The notes under the pieces were generated by a model, which was not told where the DNA came from, searched no databases, and saw nothing but the letters and a program-made list of their open reading frames with translations. A stretch of 64,000 nucleotides of DNA from Bauldia sp963759235 (lineage in GTDB: Bacteria > Pseudomonadota > Alphaproteobacteria > Rhizobiales > Kaistiaceae), in contig CAVWYO010000001.1 of NCBI GenBank assembly GCA_963759235.1, positions 248,001 through 312,000 on the forward strand. Direction: 5' to 3'. Of the stretch, positions 9,776-18,185 are shown piece after piece. The translations under genes and the position numbers were made by a program. Positions within the stretch are counted from its first letter, which is position 1, and each line of letters starts with the position of its first letter.

Positions 9776-10789
9776 CTACTTCTTGAGGTCCATGCCGACC
9801 TTTTTGCAGACGAACTTGTCGGTGACGACTTTCTGGTAGTCGATGTCGGCCTTGACCGCGCCGGCGTCAACCATCTTGTCGTAGAAGCTCTTCACCTGAT
9901 CGAGCGACAGGCAGCCGATGCCGCCGTCAACCGCCGCTCCCGAATCGACCAGTCCGGATGTCTTCAACTTGTCGATCGAGAAGGCGATCTGGCCGTCGGT
10001 CATCTCCGGATTGTCTTTCTTGATGAGGTCGTTGGCGGCCGTGTTGTCGCCATAGAGGTAGTTGTACCAACCGATGATCGACGCATCCACGAAGCGCTGG
10101 ACGATGTCGGGGTGGGCCTCGACGTAGTCGGTCTTTGCTTCGATCATGGTCGACATGGTGTTGTAGCCGGCATCGGACAACAGGAACACGAGTGGCTTGA
10201 AGCCGCCCTGCTCCTCGATCGCGTAGGGTTCGGACGTGATATAGCCCTGCTGGGCGGACATTTTGTCGGTAAGGAAGGGCGCCGGATTGAAGGTGTAGGG
10301 CTTGATCTGCTCGTCCTTGAAGCCGGGATAGGCCTTCTTCATCCACTGGAAGCCGGTGACGAACAGGTCCTTCGCCATGAAAATCGTCGGCAGCTTGGCA
10401 AGATCGGCGAAGGTCTGGACGCCGGAATCCGGGTGCGCGATCAACACCTGCGGATCCTTCTGGAAGATGGCGGCGACCTCCATCACCGGGATGTCCTGCT
10501 CGACCGCCGAGAACGAGCCGATCAGGTTGCCCTGCATGAAGAACTGAATCTTGTCGGCCATCAGCAACGCCTGATTGGCCGCGCTCGGCCCACCCTGCAC
10601 GATGGTGACCTTCAGCCCGTATTTCTCGTAGGTGCCGTCGGCGACCGCCTGGTAGAAACCGCCGTGCTCCGCTTCGGCCAGCCAGTTGGTGCCGAAGGAA
10701 ACCTCGTCGAGTGCAAATGCCGACCCGGCAAAAGCCAAGCCAGCAGCCCCGGCGACAAGGCCGAGAGTCATTATTTTCAACGTGGACAT
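9776..10789 (-). CDS. ABC transporter substrate-binding protein (NMT1/THI5-like, SsuA type)
   Basis: A 337-residue periplasmic binding protein. A Sec signal peptide covers about residues 1-26 (cleavage after AFA). The mature part begins with VSFGTNWLAEAEHGGFYQA, the family hallmark in which the ligand, often a pyrimidine, sulfonate or other small heterocycle, stacks against aromatic residues. It is the first gene of the leftward operon with the ATPase, permease and cytosine-deaminase-like hydrolase, pointing to a nitrogen heterocycle as ligand. The ligand itself is inference. Confidence 0.88.
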   Translation of the reverse strand: MSTLKIMTLGLVAGAAGLAFAGSAFALDEVSFGTNWLAEAEHGGFYQAVADGTYEKYGLKVTIVQGGPSAANQALLMADKIQFFMQGNLIGSFSAVEQDIPVMEVAAIFQKDPQVLIAHPDSGVQTFADLAKLPTIFMAKDLFVTGFQWMKKAYPGFKDEQIKPYTFNPAPFLTDKMSAQQGYITSEPYAIEEQGGFKPLVFLLSDAGYNTMSTMIEAKTDYVEAHPDIVQRFVDASIIGWYNYLYGDNTAANDLIKKDNPEMTDGQIAFSIDKLKTSGLVDSGAAVDGGIGCLSLDQVKSFYDKMVDAGAVKADIDYQKVVTDKFVCKKVGMDLKK

Positions 10790-11114
10790 ATACGTGGTTC
10801 TCCGCGTTCCCTGTTGTTAGCGCCAATTTCAGGCCGCGCCCGGCATTCCTCGCTTCACCTGCCGTGTTCGGCTCGAGGCGGGCGCCGGCCATGCTCAGCC
10901 AGCATCGGCAAGAACTCGCAATTCACATGCCATCGGCGCCGATTCCGCCATCCGCGAAAGCGGCTTGACCCGTCCTTGTTGCACCGCGGCGCCTGTACTC
11001 TAGGGCAAGGCTGTTGCACAAGAAAGCAGCGACGCTGGTGAATTTGTCACCCACCGCCGCGCTTGCCTCGGTCGTCGCGGCGGACGTACCGTGGCCCATC
11101 TCGGGGTAGAACCC
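10790..11114. promoter_or_regulatory. Divergent intergenic region between the two arms of the catabolic cluster
   Basis: About 325 bp with no convincing gene. It separates the leftward transporter operon from the rightward Rid/LysE/deaminase operon, so both promoters and any shared operator should be here. A TTGACC at 10966-10971 and a TACTCT about 25 bases later are possible elements facing right, but the spacing is too long to call a standard promoter. No riboswitch fold was recognised. Confidence 0.4.
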
Positions 11115-11510
11115 ATGCCGAAACCCATAGCGCCGACCACCATCCGGGCGCCCTTTGCCCGCTACAGCCACGCCATGGAGGTGCCGGCCGAGGCCCGGCT
11201 CGTCTTCTGTTCCGGCCAGCTCGGCGTCGACCCGGACGACACCGTCCCGGCGACCATCGAAGGCCAGGCCGAGCGTTGCTTCGAGAACATCGCGGCAATC
11301 CTTGGTGAGGCCGGCCTTTCGATGGCCGACGTCATCCGCATCAACGCCTATGTCACCGGTCGGGAGCACATGAAGGGCTATATGACGGTGCGCGACCGCT
11401 ACACCGCCGATCCGCCCCCCGCCTCCACCTTGATGATCGTCGGCGGCTTCACGCGACCGGAGTTTCTGGTCGAGGTGGAGGTCGTCGCCGCCGGAGATGC
11501 TGATGCATGA
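11115..11510 (+). CDS. Rid (YjgF/YER057c/UK114) family protein
   Basis: A 131-residue protein of the Rid family, trimeric enzymes that hydrolyse reactive enamines or imines, or related proteins placed in catabolic operons. The family core (FCSGQLGVDPD, then FENIAAILGEAG and a C-terminal VEVEVVA strand) is clear. The Arg that performs deamination in RidA (in PARSCVEV of E. coli) is replaced: the matching stretch reads PASTLMIV. It therefore belongs to a Rid subfamily without that Arg and may not be an enamine deaminase. Start taken at the ATG at 11115; one 24 bases earlier adds eight non-conserved residues. It is the first gene of the rightward operon. Confidence 0.88.
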   Translation: MPKPIAPTTIRAPFARYSHAMEVPAEARLVFCSGQLGVDPDDTVPATIEGQAERCFENIAAILGEAGLSMADVIRINAYVTGREHMKGYMTVRDRYTADPPPASTLMIVGGFTRPEFLVEVEVVAAGDADA

Positions 11511-12114
11511 CTATGCGGCCGTCCTCGGCCCGCTCGCCGCGGTGTGGCTGATCGGTGTGTTCACCCCCGGGCCGAACTTCTTCGCCACCATGTACATGGC
11601 GGCGCGCCACGGCCGGCGCGCCGCACTGACGACGGTGGCGGGCATCGGCGTCGGACTTGCGTTCTGGGCGCTCGCCGGGCTGCTCGGCATCCGCGTCCTC
11701 TTCGCCACCGTGCCGGTGGCCGCGCTCATCGTCAAACTGGCGGGCGCCGCCTATCTTGTCTGGATGGGTGTCGCCATGTGGCGAGGGAGCGGCAAGCCAC
11801 CTCCCGAAGCCGGCCGACTGAACGCTGCCCGGGCGTTCCGCTTCGGGCTCCTCACCAATCTCGCCAACGCCAAGACCGCCGCGTTTGCCGCCTCGCTGTT
11901 TGCGGTGGCGCTGCCGCCGAGCGCGGGACCGGGACTTTTCCTCGCCGCCTTCACCATGATCGTCGCGATGTCGGTAAGCTGGTACGCCACGTGCGCCTTC
12001 ATGGGTTCGCGGGGCGCGGTCATGCGGGTCTACACACGCTTCCAGAAATGGTTGCTGCGCGCGGCCGGCACCGTGTTCGTCGGCTTCGGCCTGAAACTTG
12101 TCATCGATCGATAG
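11503..12114 (+). CDS. LysE/RhtB family exporter
   Basis: A 203-residue integral membrane protein with about six hydrophobic segments. The N-terminal FTPGPNFFATMYMAARHGRRA is the diagnostic LysE/RhtB motif. These proteins export amino acids or similar small amphoteric compounds. The gene overlaps the Rid gene end. The ATG at 11503 has GGAG at a good distance, while the ATG at 11497 directly abuts it, so 11503 is preferred. In this cluster it probably relieves build-up of an amino-acid-like intermediate; the cargo is not known. Confidence 0.88.
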   Translation: MHDYAAVLGPLAAVWLIGVFTPGPNFFATMYMAARHGRRAALTTVAGIGVGLAFWALAGLLGIRVLFATVPVAALIVKLAGAAYLVWMGVAMWRGSGKPPPEAGRLNAARAFRFGLLTNLANAKTAAFAASLFAVALPPSAGPGLFLAAFTMIVAMSVSWYATCAFMGSRGAVMRVYTRFQKWLLRAAGTVFVGFGLKLVIDR

Positions 12115-12140
12115 AGATCGCCCCCGTCGAAGGAGCCTTC

Positions 12141-13484
12141 ATGCGTCTTTGGATCAAGGACCCCATCGCCGTCCTGGCGACAGGCGCCGAGCGCGGCATC
12201 GTCGTCGAGGACGGCAGGATCGTCGAGCTGGTCGGCAAGGGCCAGACCATCAGCGCCAAGGCCGAGCACATCTTCGACGCCTCGCGCCATGTCATCGTTC
12301 CGGGGCTGATCAACACCCATCACCACTTCTTCCAGACGCTCACCCGCGCCCACCCGCAAGCGATCAACAAGGAACTCTTTCCCTGGCTGCAGGCGCTCTA
12401 TCCGATCTGGGCGGCGAACGTCACGCCGGACGGCTTCCGCCTCGCCACCCGCCTGGCGCTGACCGAGCTGTTGATGTCCGGCTGCACCTGCGTGTCCGAC
12501 CACCACTATCTCTATCCGGCCGGTCTGGAAGGCGCGATGGACATCCAGGCCGAGGAGGCGGAGCGCCTCGGCATGCGCATGACGCTGACCCGCGGCTCGA
12601 TGAACCTGTCGGAGAAGGACGGCGGCCTGCCGCCCGACACCATCGTCCAGGACGAGGAAACGATCCTGGCCGACTGTGAGCGCGTGCTTGCCCGCTATCA
12701 TGACGCGAGCGACGGCGCGATGCTGCAAGTCGCCCTCGCCCCTTGCGCCCCGTTCACCGTCAGCAAGCGGCTGATGGTCGATTCGGTCGGGCTCGCCGAG
12801 CGGTTCGGCTGCCGTCTCCACACCCACCTCGGCGAGACCCGCGACGAGAACGAGTACTGCCTCGAACACTACGGCTGCCGGCCGATCGACTATCTGGAGG
12901 AATGCGGCTGGCTGATCGACCGGGTGTGGCTCGCCCACGGCATTCACTTCGAGGACGACGAGGTCCAGCGCCTCGGCCGGCACAGGGTCGGCATCGCGCA
13001 TTGCCCAACCTCGAACATGGGGCTTGCCTCCGGCCAGTGCCGCACCCTCGAGCTGGAGGCGGCCGGCAGCCCGATCGGGCTCGGCGTCGACGGCTCCGCC
13101 TCCAACGACAACTCCAACCTGATGGAAAGCGTGCGTCACGCGCTGCTGATCAACCGGCTCACCTACGACGCCGCATCGATCACCCATCTCGACGTCCTGC
13201 GCTGGGTGAGCGAGGGCTCCGCCCGCTGCATCGGCCGCCACGACATCGGCGCCATCGCGCCCGGCAAGCAGGCGGACTTCGCCCTCTACACGCTCGACGA
13301 ATTGCGCTTCTCGGGCGCCGGCGACCCGATCGCCGCCCTGGTGCTTTGCGGCGCCCACGCCGCCGACCGGGTCATGGTCAAGGGCGAGTGGCGGGTCGAA
13401 GACGGGCAGCCGGCCGGGGTCGACGTGGCGAAGCTCCGCCGCGAGCACGGCGCGGCTGCAAAGCGGTTCCTGGAGACGATTTGA
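12141..13484 (+). CDS. Amidohydrolase, 8-oxoguanine deaminase-like
   Basis: A 447-residue amidohydrolase of the AtzB/TrzA/guanine-deaminase group. The N-terminal third closely resembles proteins characterised as 8-oxoguanine deaminase (WIKDP..., GLINTHHHFFQTLTRA, KELFPWLQALYPIW). Metal and catalytic residues: His60 and His62, His229 and Glu232 (HLGE), His266 (AHGIHF) and Asp317 (GVDGSASND). A good AGGAG precedes the ATG at 12141 by five bases. The known reaction turns 8-oxoguanine into uric acid plus ammonia. It shares the rightward operon with a creatininase-family gene. The assignment to 8-oxoguanine rather than another amino-heterocycle is by resemblance. Confidence 0.85.
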   Translation: MRLWIKDPIAVLATGAERGIVVEDGRIVELVGKGQTISAKAEHIFDASRHVIVPGLINTHHHFFQTLTRAHPQAINKELFPWLQALYPIWAANVTPDGFRLATRLALTELLMSGCTCVSDHHYLYPAGLEGAMDIQAEEAERLGMRMTLTRGSMNLSEKDGGLPPDTIVQDEETILADCERVLARYHDASDGAMLQVALAPCAPFTVSKRLMVDSVGLAERFGCRLHTHLGETRDENEYCLEHYGCRPIDYLEECGWLIDRVWLAHGIHFEDDEVQRLGRHRVGIAHCPTSNMGLASGQCRTLELEAAGSPIGLGVDGSASNDNSNLMESVRHALLINRLTYDAASITHLDVLRWVSEGSARCIGRHDIGAIAPGKQADFALYTLDELRFSGAGDPIAALVLCGAHAADRVMVKGEWRVEDGQPAGVDVAKLRREHGAAAKRFLETI

Positions 13485-13486
13485 CC

Positions 13487-14284
13487 ATGCTTCCCGCACG
13501 TTACTGGCAGGAGATGACCACCCTCGACTTCGCCGAGAACGACACGGCGGGGTGGATCGCCGTCCTGCCGGTCGCCGCCATCGAGCAGCACGGACCGCAT
13601 CTCCCGGTCTATACCGACACCGCGATTGCCGAAGGCATGATCGCCCGCTCGGTCGCGTTGCTTCCCGACGACCTGCCGGTGACCTTCCTGCCGGTCCAGG
13701 CGGTCGGCAAATCGAACGAGCACATCTCCTCGCCGGGCACCCTCACCACTACCTGGGAGACGGCGACCAAACTGTGGCTCGACATCGGCGACAGCGTCTT
13801 TCGCGCCGGGGTCGAGAAGCTGATCGTCATCAATTCCCACGGCGGCAACGTGCCGATGGTCGACATCCTCGCCCGCGAGCTCCGCGTCCGCCACGACATG
13901 CTGGTCGTCGCCACCGCCTGGTCGCGCTTCGGCCACCCGCCGGGCATCTCGGCGCCGGAGGAGGCGCTTTACGGCATCCACGGCGGCGACATCGAGACGT
14001 CGGTCATGCTCCACCTGAGGCCGGACCTCGTCCGCATGGACAAGGCCATCGATTTCCGCTCGGCCCAGCTCGATTTCATTGACGAGTTCAAGCACCTGCG
14101 CGCCCATGGGCTGGTCCAGTTCGGCTGGAAGGCGCAGGACCTCGGCCCGCACGGCACCGTCGGCAACGCCTCCGTGGCGACCGCCGACAAGGGCCGCGCC
14201 GTCGTCGATCACCAGGCGGCCGCCTTCGTCGAACTCTGCCGCGACGTTCACGCCTTCGACGTGGGGCGGCTGTGGACGCCCTGA
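13487..14284 (+). CDS. Creatininase family protein
   Basis: A 265-residue member of the creatininase (creatinine amidohydrolase) superfamily of metal-dependent cyclic amide hydrolases. The metal ligands are visible: Glu33 and His35 in IEQHGPHLP, Asp44 in YTDTAIAEG, the NSHGGN motif, and Glu in GGDIETS. Characterised members open creatinine, a formamidopyrimidine (ArfB) or mycofactocin precursors. It starts 2 bp after the deaminase and its end overlaps the next gene by 13 bp. Ring opening of the deaminated heterocycle is the natural inference here. Confidence 0.88.
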   Translation: MLPARYWQEMTTLDFAENDTAGWIAVLPVAAIEQHGPHLPVYTDTAIAEGMIARSVALLPDDLPVTFLPVQAVGKSNEHISSPGTLTTTWETATKLWLDIGDSVFRAGVEKLIVINSHGGNVPMVDILARELRVRHDMLVVATAWSRFGHPPGISAPEEALYGIHGGDIETSVMLHLRPDLVRMDKAIDFRSAQLDFIDEFKHLRAHGLVQFGWKAQDLGPHGTVGNASVATADKGRAVVDHQAAAFVELCRDVHAFDVGRLWTP

Positions 14285-15678
14285 CGACGGACCGGCTTGC
14301 CGCGCTCCGCGCCGAGCTCGCCGGTGTCGCGCTCGCCGACGACGACGCAACGCTCAGGCTGAAGAGCCGCGACTTTTTCTGGTTCTCGCCCATCCTGAAA
14401 CCGCTCCTCGACGGCAAGCAGGCCGACATCGTGGCCACGCCACGGACGAAGGACGAGGTGGTCCGTATCGCCGCGGCCTCTGCGCGCCATCGCATACCGC
14501 TGACGCTGCGTGGCGGCGGCACCGGCAATTACGGCCAGGCGGTGCCGCTCGCAGGCGGCGTGCTTCTCGACCTCACCGGCCTCGACCGGGTCGTCTGGAC
14601 GCGGCCGGGCGCCGGGCGCTTCGAGGCGGGCGCCCACCTTGTCGACATCGACCGGGCGCTCCGCGACACGCCGGAGGGATCGGGTCGCTGGGAGCTGCGT
14701 TTCCACCCCTCGACCCGCAAGCAGGCGACGATCGGCGGCTTCATTGCCGGCGGCGCCGCTGGCTGCGGCTCTTGTACCTGGGGCCAGATCAGCGACCCCG
14801 GCGCGGTTCACGCCGTCGAGGTGGTGACCGTCGAGGAAACCCCGCGCGTTCTGGAACTGAAGGGCGGCGACGTGCTCAAGGTGCTGCACGCCTATGGCGT
14901 CAACGGCATCATCACCGAGATCGAGGTGCCGCTCGCCCCGTGGCAGCCATGGGCGGAGCGGGTGATCGCCTTTCCGACGCTTGCTGCCGCTGCCGCCTTC
15001 GGCTGGGCGCTGACGGCCGCCGACGGCATCGCCAAGAAGGAGGTCGGCATTTTCGACCGTCGCATTCCGCCGCTCCTCAAGCGACTTGCTCCGCTCGTTC
15101 CCGACGGGCATGCCATGGCGATCGTCATGGTGTCGGAACCCCAGGCAGCCGTGCTCGCCGACCTCGCCGGGGCGCACGGCGGCGCGATCGTCTATGCGCG
15201 TGGCGCCGAGGACGCCGACAGCGCCGCCTTCGACGGCAAGGGGGCCATGCCGCCGCTCTACGAGTACACCTGGAACCACACCACGCTCCACGCGCTGAAG
15301 GTCGAGCCCGACATCACCTATTTGCAGATTCGCTTTCCCGCGGGCGGCGAACTAGCGCTGGTCGACGAAATGGAACGCCGCTTCGGCGACGAGCTTCTCC
15401 TCCATCTCGAATTCCAGCGCCGTTACGGCCGCATCTTCCCCTCCAGCCTGCCGCTGCTCCGCTTTCGCTCGCCGGAACGCCTCGCGGAAGTCGTCGCCGA
15501 GGTCGAAGCGATGGGCGGCGCGGTTTCCAACCCGCATACCTACGTCCTCGATAATGCCGGGTGGAAACGGACCGACGCGCCGCAGGCCGAGTTCAAGGCG
15601 CTTGCCGATCCGCACGGTCTAATGAATCCCGGCAAGCTGAAGGCGTGGCCGACGCCGGCCGATATGACCGGGGCTTGA
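14272..15678 (+). CDS. FAD-binding oxidoreductase (PCMH/GlcD family), copy B
   Basis: A 468-residue flavoprotein with a GTG start at 14272, inside the end of the creatininase gene. It matches copy A at 5246-6652 in length and in its key blocks: RLKSRDFFWFSPILK near the N-terminus, LRGGGTGNYGQAVPL in the FAD-binding domain, a glycine-rich GFIAGGAAGCGSCTWG block, YTWNHTTLHALK and the C-terminal NPGKLKAW. The likely role is oxidation of an intermediate made by the amidohydrolases. Two such enzymes in one cluster may act on successive or alternative intermediates. Confidence 0.85.
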   Translation: MDALTTDRLAALRAELAGVALADDDATLRLKSRDFFWFSPILKPLLDGKQADIVATPRTKDEVVRIAAASARHRIPLTLRGGGTGNYGQAVPLAGGVLLDLTGLDRVVWTRPGAGRFEAGAHLVDIDRALRDTPEGSGRWELRFHPSTRKQATIGGFIAGGAAGCGSCTWGQISDPGAVHAVEVVTVEETPRVLELKGGDVLKVLHAYGVNGIITEIEVPLAPWQPWAERVIAFPTLAAAAAFGWALTAADGIAKKEVGIFDRRIPPLLKRLAPLVPDGHAMAIVMVSEPQAAVLADLAGAHGGAIVYARGAEDADSAAFDGKGAMPPLYEYTWNHTTLHALKVEPDITYLQIRFPAGGELALVDEMERRFGDELLLHLEFQRRYGRIFPSSLPLLRFRSPERLAEVVAEVEAMGGAVSNPHTYVLDNAGWKRTDAPQAEFKALADPHGLMNPGKLKAWPTPADMTGA

Positions 15679-15691
15679 CGATAGTCCGGAG

Positions 15692-15718
15692 TTAGCTTAG
15701 CTAACTTAGCTAAGCTAA
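15692..15718. promoter_or_regulatory. 27-bp perfect palindromic operator of the Phd/VapC module
   Basis: Perfect 13-1-13 inverted repeat: 15692-15704 is the exact reverse complement of 15706-15718 around a central C at 15705. Each arm contains the smaller palindrome TTAGCTAA. It begins 14 bp after the upstream stop and ends 12 bp before the antitoxin ATG. Phd/YefM antitoxins autorepress through such sites, so this is almost certainly the operator. A TTGACG at 15675-15680 could be the -35. Confidence 0.8.
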
Positions 15719-15730
15719 GGATGCCTTTGC

Positions 15731-15991
15731 ATGGCGACCGTCACGATTCACGAAGCCAAGACCAATCTTTCCAAGCTGATCGCCCGCGCTCAGGCCGGCG
15801 AGGAGATCATCATCGCCCGGGGAAAGGAGCCGGTAGCACGGCTCGAGGCGGTGGCCGAGAAAGGCGGCACGCGAGGCGTCTTCGGCATCCTCAAGGGTGA
15901 AGTGGAGCCACTTCCAGACGCGTTCTTCTTCGATCCGCTACCGGAAGACGAGTTGCGCCTCTGGGAGGGTGAGGATGAGGATCCTCGTTGA
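15731..15991 (+). CDS. Type II antitoxin, Phd/YefM family
   Basis: An 86-residue antitoxin. The N-terminus (MATVTIHEAKTNLSKLIARA) is the DNA-binding, dimerising part of the Phd/YefM fold, with EEIIIARGKEPVARL completing the sheet. The acidic C-terminus would wrap the toxin. AAGGA lies before the ATG at 15731, just after the palindromic operator. It overlaps the toxin gene by 17 bp. It neutralises the PIN-domain toxin and represses the operon together with it. Confidence 0.9.
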   Translation: MATVTIHEAKTNLSKLIARAQAGEEIIIARGKEPVARLEAVAEKGGTRGVFGILKGEVEPLPDAFFFDPLPEDELRLWEGEDEDPR

Positions 15992-16361
15992 TACGCACGT
16001 CTACTTCTGGTGGGTGACGGGCGATCGAAAGTTGTCTGCCCTTGCGCACGGAATCCTTGAAGACGCGTCTGTCGACGTCCTCGTCAGCGCGGTTGTTCCC
16101 TGGGAGCTTGCCACAAAGGGGCGTCTAGGGAAGTGGCCTTCCGCACGGCAGGTCGTCGATGGACTCGACGCGATCATCGAATCCAAAGGGCTGCAGGCCT
16201 TGCCCGTGACGACAGTTCACGCCCGACTGGCCGGCCTGATGCCTGGCCCGCACCGCGATCCGTTCGATCGAATGCTCGCGGCGCAAGCTCGTCTAGAAAG
16301 CGCGTCCCTCGTCACCGCCGACCGGGTTTTTCGTCAGTTCGACATTGACGTGATCTGGTAG
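15975..16361 (+). CDS. Type II toxin, VapC-like PIN domain ribonuclease
   Basis: A 128-residue PIN-domain protein. The four acidic positions expected for metal-dependent RNA cleavage are present: Asp6 (ILVDTH), Glu in PWELATKGRLGKW, Asp in HRDPFDRML and Asp in VTADR. This motif set is that of the Sll0205-like VapC group usually paired with Phd-type antitoxins, as here. Start chosen at the ATG at 15975; the longer open frame to 15897 runs through the antitoxin gene. It ends 11 bp from the stop of the convergent SDR gene. Confidence 0.9.
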   Translation: MRILVDTHVYFWWVTGDRKLSALAHGILEDASVDVLVSAVVPWELATKGRLGKWPSARQVVDGLDAIIESKGLQALPVTTVHARLAGLMPGPHRDPFDRMLAAQARLESASLVTADRVFRQFDIDVIW

Positions 16362-16372
16362 GCGGGTGTCCG

Positions 16373-17126
16373 CTACAGCGCGAAGCCGCCGTCGGCGAGG
16401 AAGATCTGGCCCGTCGTGTAGCTCGAACTCGTCGCCGGCGAGATAGACCGCGAGCGCCGCGATCTCCTCCGCCGTCCCGAGCCGGCCCATCGGCTGGCGG
16501 TCGATGAAAGCCTGGCGGATTTCCTCGATTGATTTTCCCGAGACCCGCGCCTGCTCGGCGATCCGCCCGTCGAGCGACGGCGACTGGATGGTGCCGGGGC
16601 AGATGGCGTTGGCCCGGATTCCCTGGCGGATGTAGTCCGCCGCCACCGACTTGGTGAGGCCGATCACCGCCGCTTTTGAGGCGCCGTAGACGTAGCGGTT
16701 GGGAATGCCGCGCACCGAGGAGGCGCCTGACGAGATGTTGACGATCGCGCCCTTGCCCTTCTCCAGCATGCCCGGCAGGAAGGCGCGGATGGTGCGGTGC
16801 ATCGCCTTGGCGTTGATGTCGAAGGAGACGTCCCAGTCCGCGTCGCTGGTGGTCAGTACCGTGCCGTGATGGACGAAGCCGGCGCAGTTGAAGAGGATGT
16901 CGACCGGCCCGACCTTTGCGGCCAACGCATTGACCGCCTCGGTGTCGCGCACGTCGAGGCGCGCCGTCTCGGCGACGCCGTGGCTGTCGAGGTCGGCCAT
17001 CAGGTCGGCGTTGACGTCGGTGGCGATCACCTGCGCGCCCTCGGCGGCAAAAGCGATCGCCGTCGCCCGGCCGATGCCGGCACCTGCCGCGGTGAGAAAT
17101 GCGCGCTTGTCCTTCAGACGGTCCAT
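16373..17126 (-). pseudogene. SDR family oxidoreductase interrupted by a +1 frameshift near the C-terminus
   Basis: From the ATG at 17126 the frame encodes a normal SDR (LTAAGAGIGRAT cofactor motif, NCAG, YVYGASK active site, IRANAICPGTI) up to AVYLAGDE. There the frame drifts into a nonsense tail running on to 16293. Removing one T of a TT pair (one A at 16426-16427 on the + strand) restores SSYTTGQIFLADGGFAL and a stop at 16373-16375, exactly the ending expected for the family. The region is 3n+1 long. Either a sequencing error or a recent mutation; only the last 20 or so residues are affected. Confidence 0.8.
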
Positions 17127-17209
17127 CAAAATCCCCCCTTGGTCTCGAACCTTGGAATCGGCGCGGACCATGGTGCAGCCGGCCGCCATGGGTCAAGTGG
17201 CGAACCGCC

Positions 17210-18136
17210 TCACCCGCCCTCGACCTCCAGCATCCAGTTGAGCGTCTCCCGCCAGTCGGTCATCCGAAGCGACAGCCCATGCGTGCCGGCGCTGAACAGG
17301 ACATAGTGGATCGGGTAGTCCGGCACGTCCTTCTTCATGGCAATGAACAGGTCGCGCTGCGACTTCCACCCGACGACCCTGTCCTCGCGACTGCCGGTGA
17401 TGAGGATGGGGACGCGGCTTGCCGCGTCGAGACCGGCGGCGAACTGCATGTCGTCGCGGTCCATCACCGGATCGAAGAGGATGAGCCCGCCGAGGAGCGG
17501 CCGCACCGCATCGTCCCGCACCAGGCGCCAGCAGATCCTCGCGCCCATCGATCCGCAGGCAAGGAACACCGGCGCCTCCGGCGACTGGGCAGAAGTGAAG
17601 AGGACCAGGTCGCGTATCTCGGCCGTCCCATCGCCGCCGAAATCGGAGAAGCTCGGCGACAGGTAGACGCCGTCGTTCCGCATCATCAGGTTCTTGATGC
17701 GGTTGAAGTTGCCGCCGTGGATCCAGTCGTTGATGCCGATATCGCGCCCGACGCCGAGCCCGTGGACGAAGACGACGACGGCCTTGGCGCCGCCATCGAC
17801 CTTGCCGACCGCATAGTAGCGGATGGTGCGACGGCCAAGCGTGACCGACAGGTCGGCGAGCGCGGCATCGGTGTCGAGCGAGACATATTTCGGGTCGACT
17901 CGCTCGCCGCGCACCGTATCGCGGGCGTAGAGGTCGCGCGGCCGGTTGTATTCGACCTCGCGGTATGCGCCGTCATAGGCGCTGTCGAGGATGACCTGAT
18001 AGGCGAACAACTCGTCCTTGAACGGCGCCAGCCGGTAGGGCTCGGCGGCGGCCGGCACTGCGGTCAGGCTGGCAGAAAGCAACATGGCCGCAAAGCCTGC
18101 ACGGCGCCAAGGCTTCGAAAGCGCAAACCTCCTCAT
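17210..18136 (-). CDS. Secreted alpha/beta hydrolase-like protein
   Basis: A 308-residue protein read from the ATG at 18136, which gives a good Sec signal peptide (MRRFALSKPWRR, a hydrophobic stretch, then AAA-EP near residue 31). The body has alpha/beta hydrolase features: VVVFVHGLGVG with the oxyanion region, LACGSMGARICW as the nucleophile elbow, and a C-terminal GTHGLSL carrying a likely catalytic His. The elbow is C-G-S-M-G rather than the common G-x-S-x-G. The frame is open further upstream to 18241, through a short palindromic repeat, but that extension has no family features. The substrate is unknown. Confidence 0.75.
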   Translation of the reverse strand: MRRFALSKPWRRAGFAAMLLSASLTAVPAAAEPYRLAPFKDELFAYQVILDSAYDGAYREVEYNRPRDLYARDTVRGERVDPKYVSLDTDAALADLSVTLGRRTIRYYAVGKVDGGAKAVVVFVHGLGVGRDIGINDWIHGGNFNRIKNLMMRNDGVYLSPSFSDFGGDGTAEIRDLVLFTSAQSPEAPVFLACGSMGARICWRLVRDDAVRPLLGGLILFDPVMDRDDMQFAAGLDAASRVPILITGSREDRVVGWKSQRDLFIAMKKDVPDYPIHYVLFSAGTHGLSLRMTDWRETLNWMLEVEGG

Positions 18137-18174
18137 CCTGAGGCGCTCCGCGGAGCGGAGCCTCGAAGGACGCA
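18131..18174. repeat. Short interspersed palindromic repeat
   Basis: A palindromic block in which GAGGCGCTCCGC pairs with GCGGAGCGGAGCCTC, bounded by CATCCT and AGGACG. Elements of this layout (a GC palindrome between CATCCT and AGGATG-like ends) are scattered between genes in many Hyphomicrobiales. It lies between the GNAT gene and the hydrolase gene and touches the hydrolase start. Confidence 0.65.
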
Positions 18175-18185
18175 TGGAAAAGGTC

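Noticed and set aside
9774..9870. Upstream extension of the ABC ATPase open frame to 9870
   Set aside because: The extra residues are encoded within the end of the binding-protein gene, are Ser- and Arg-rich, and have no similarity to ABC ATPases.
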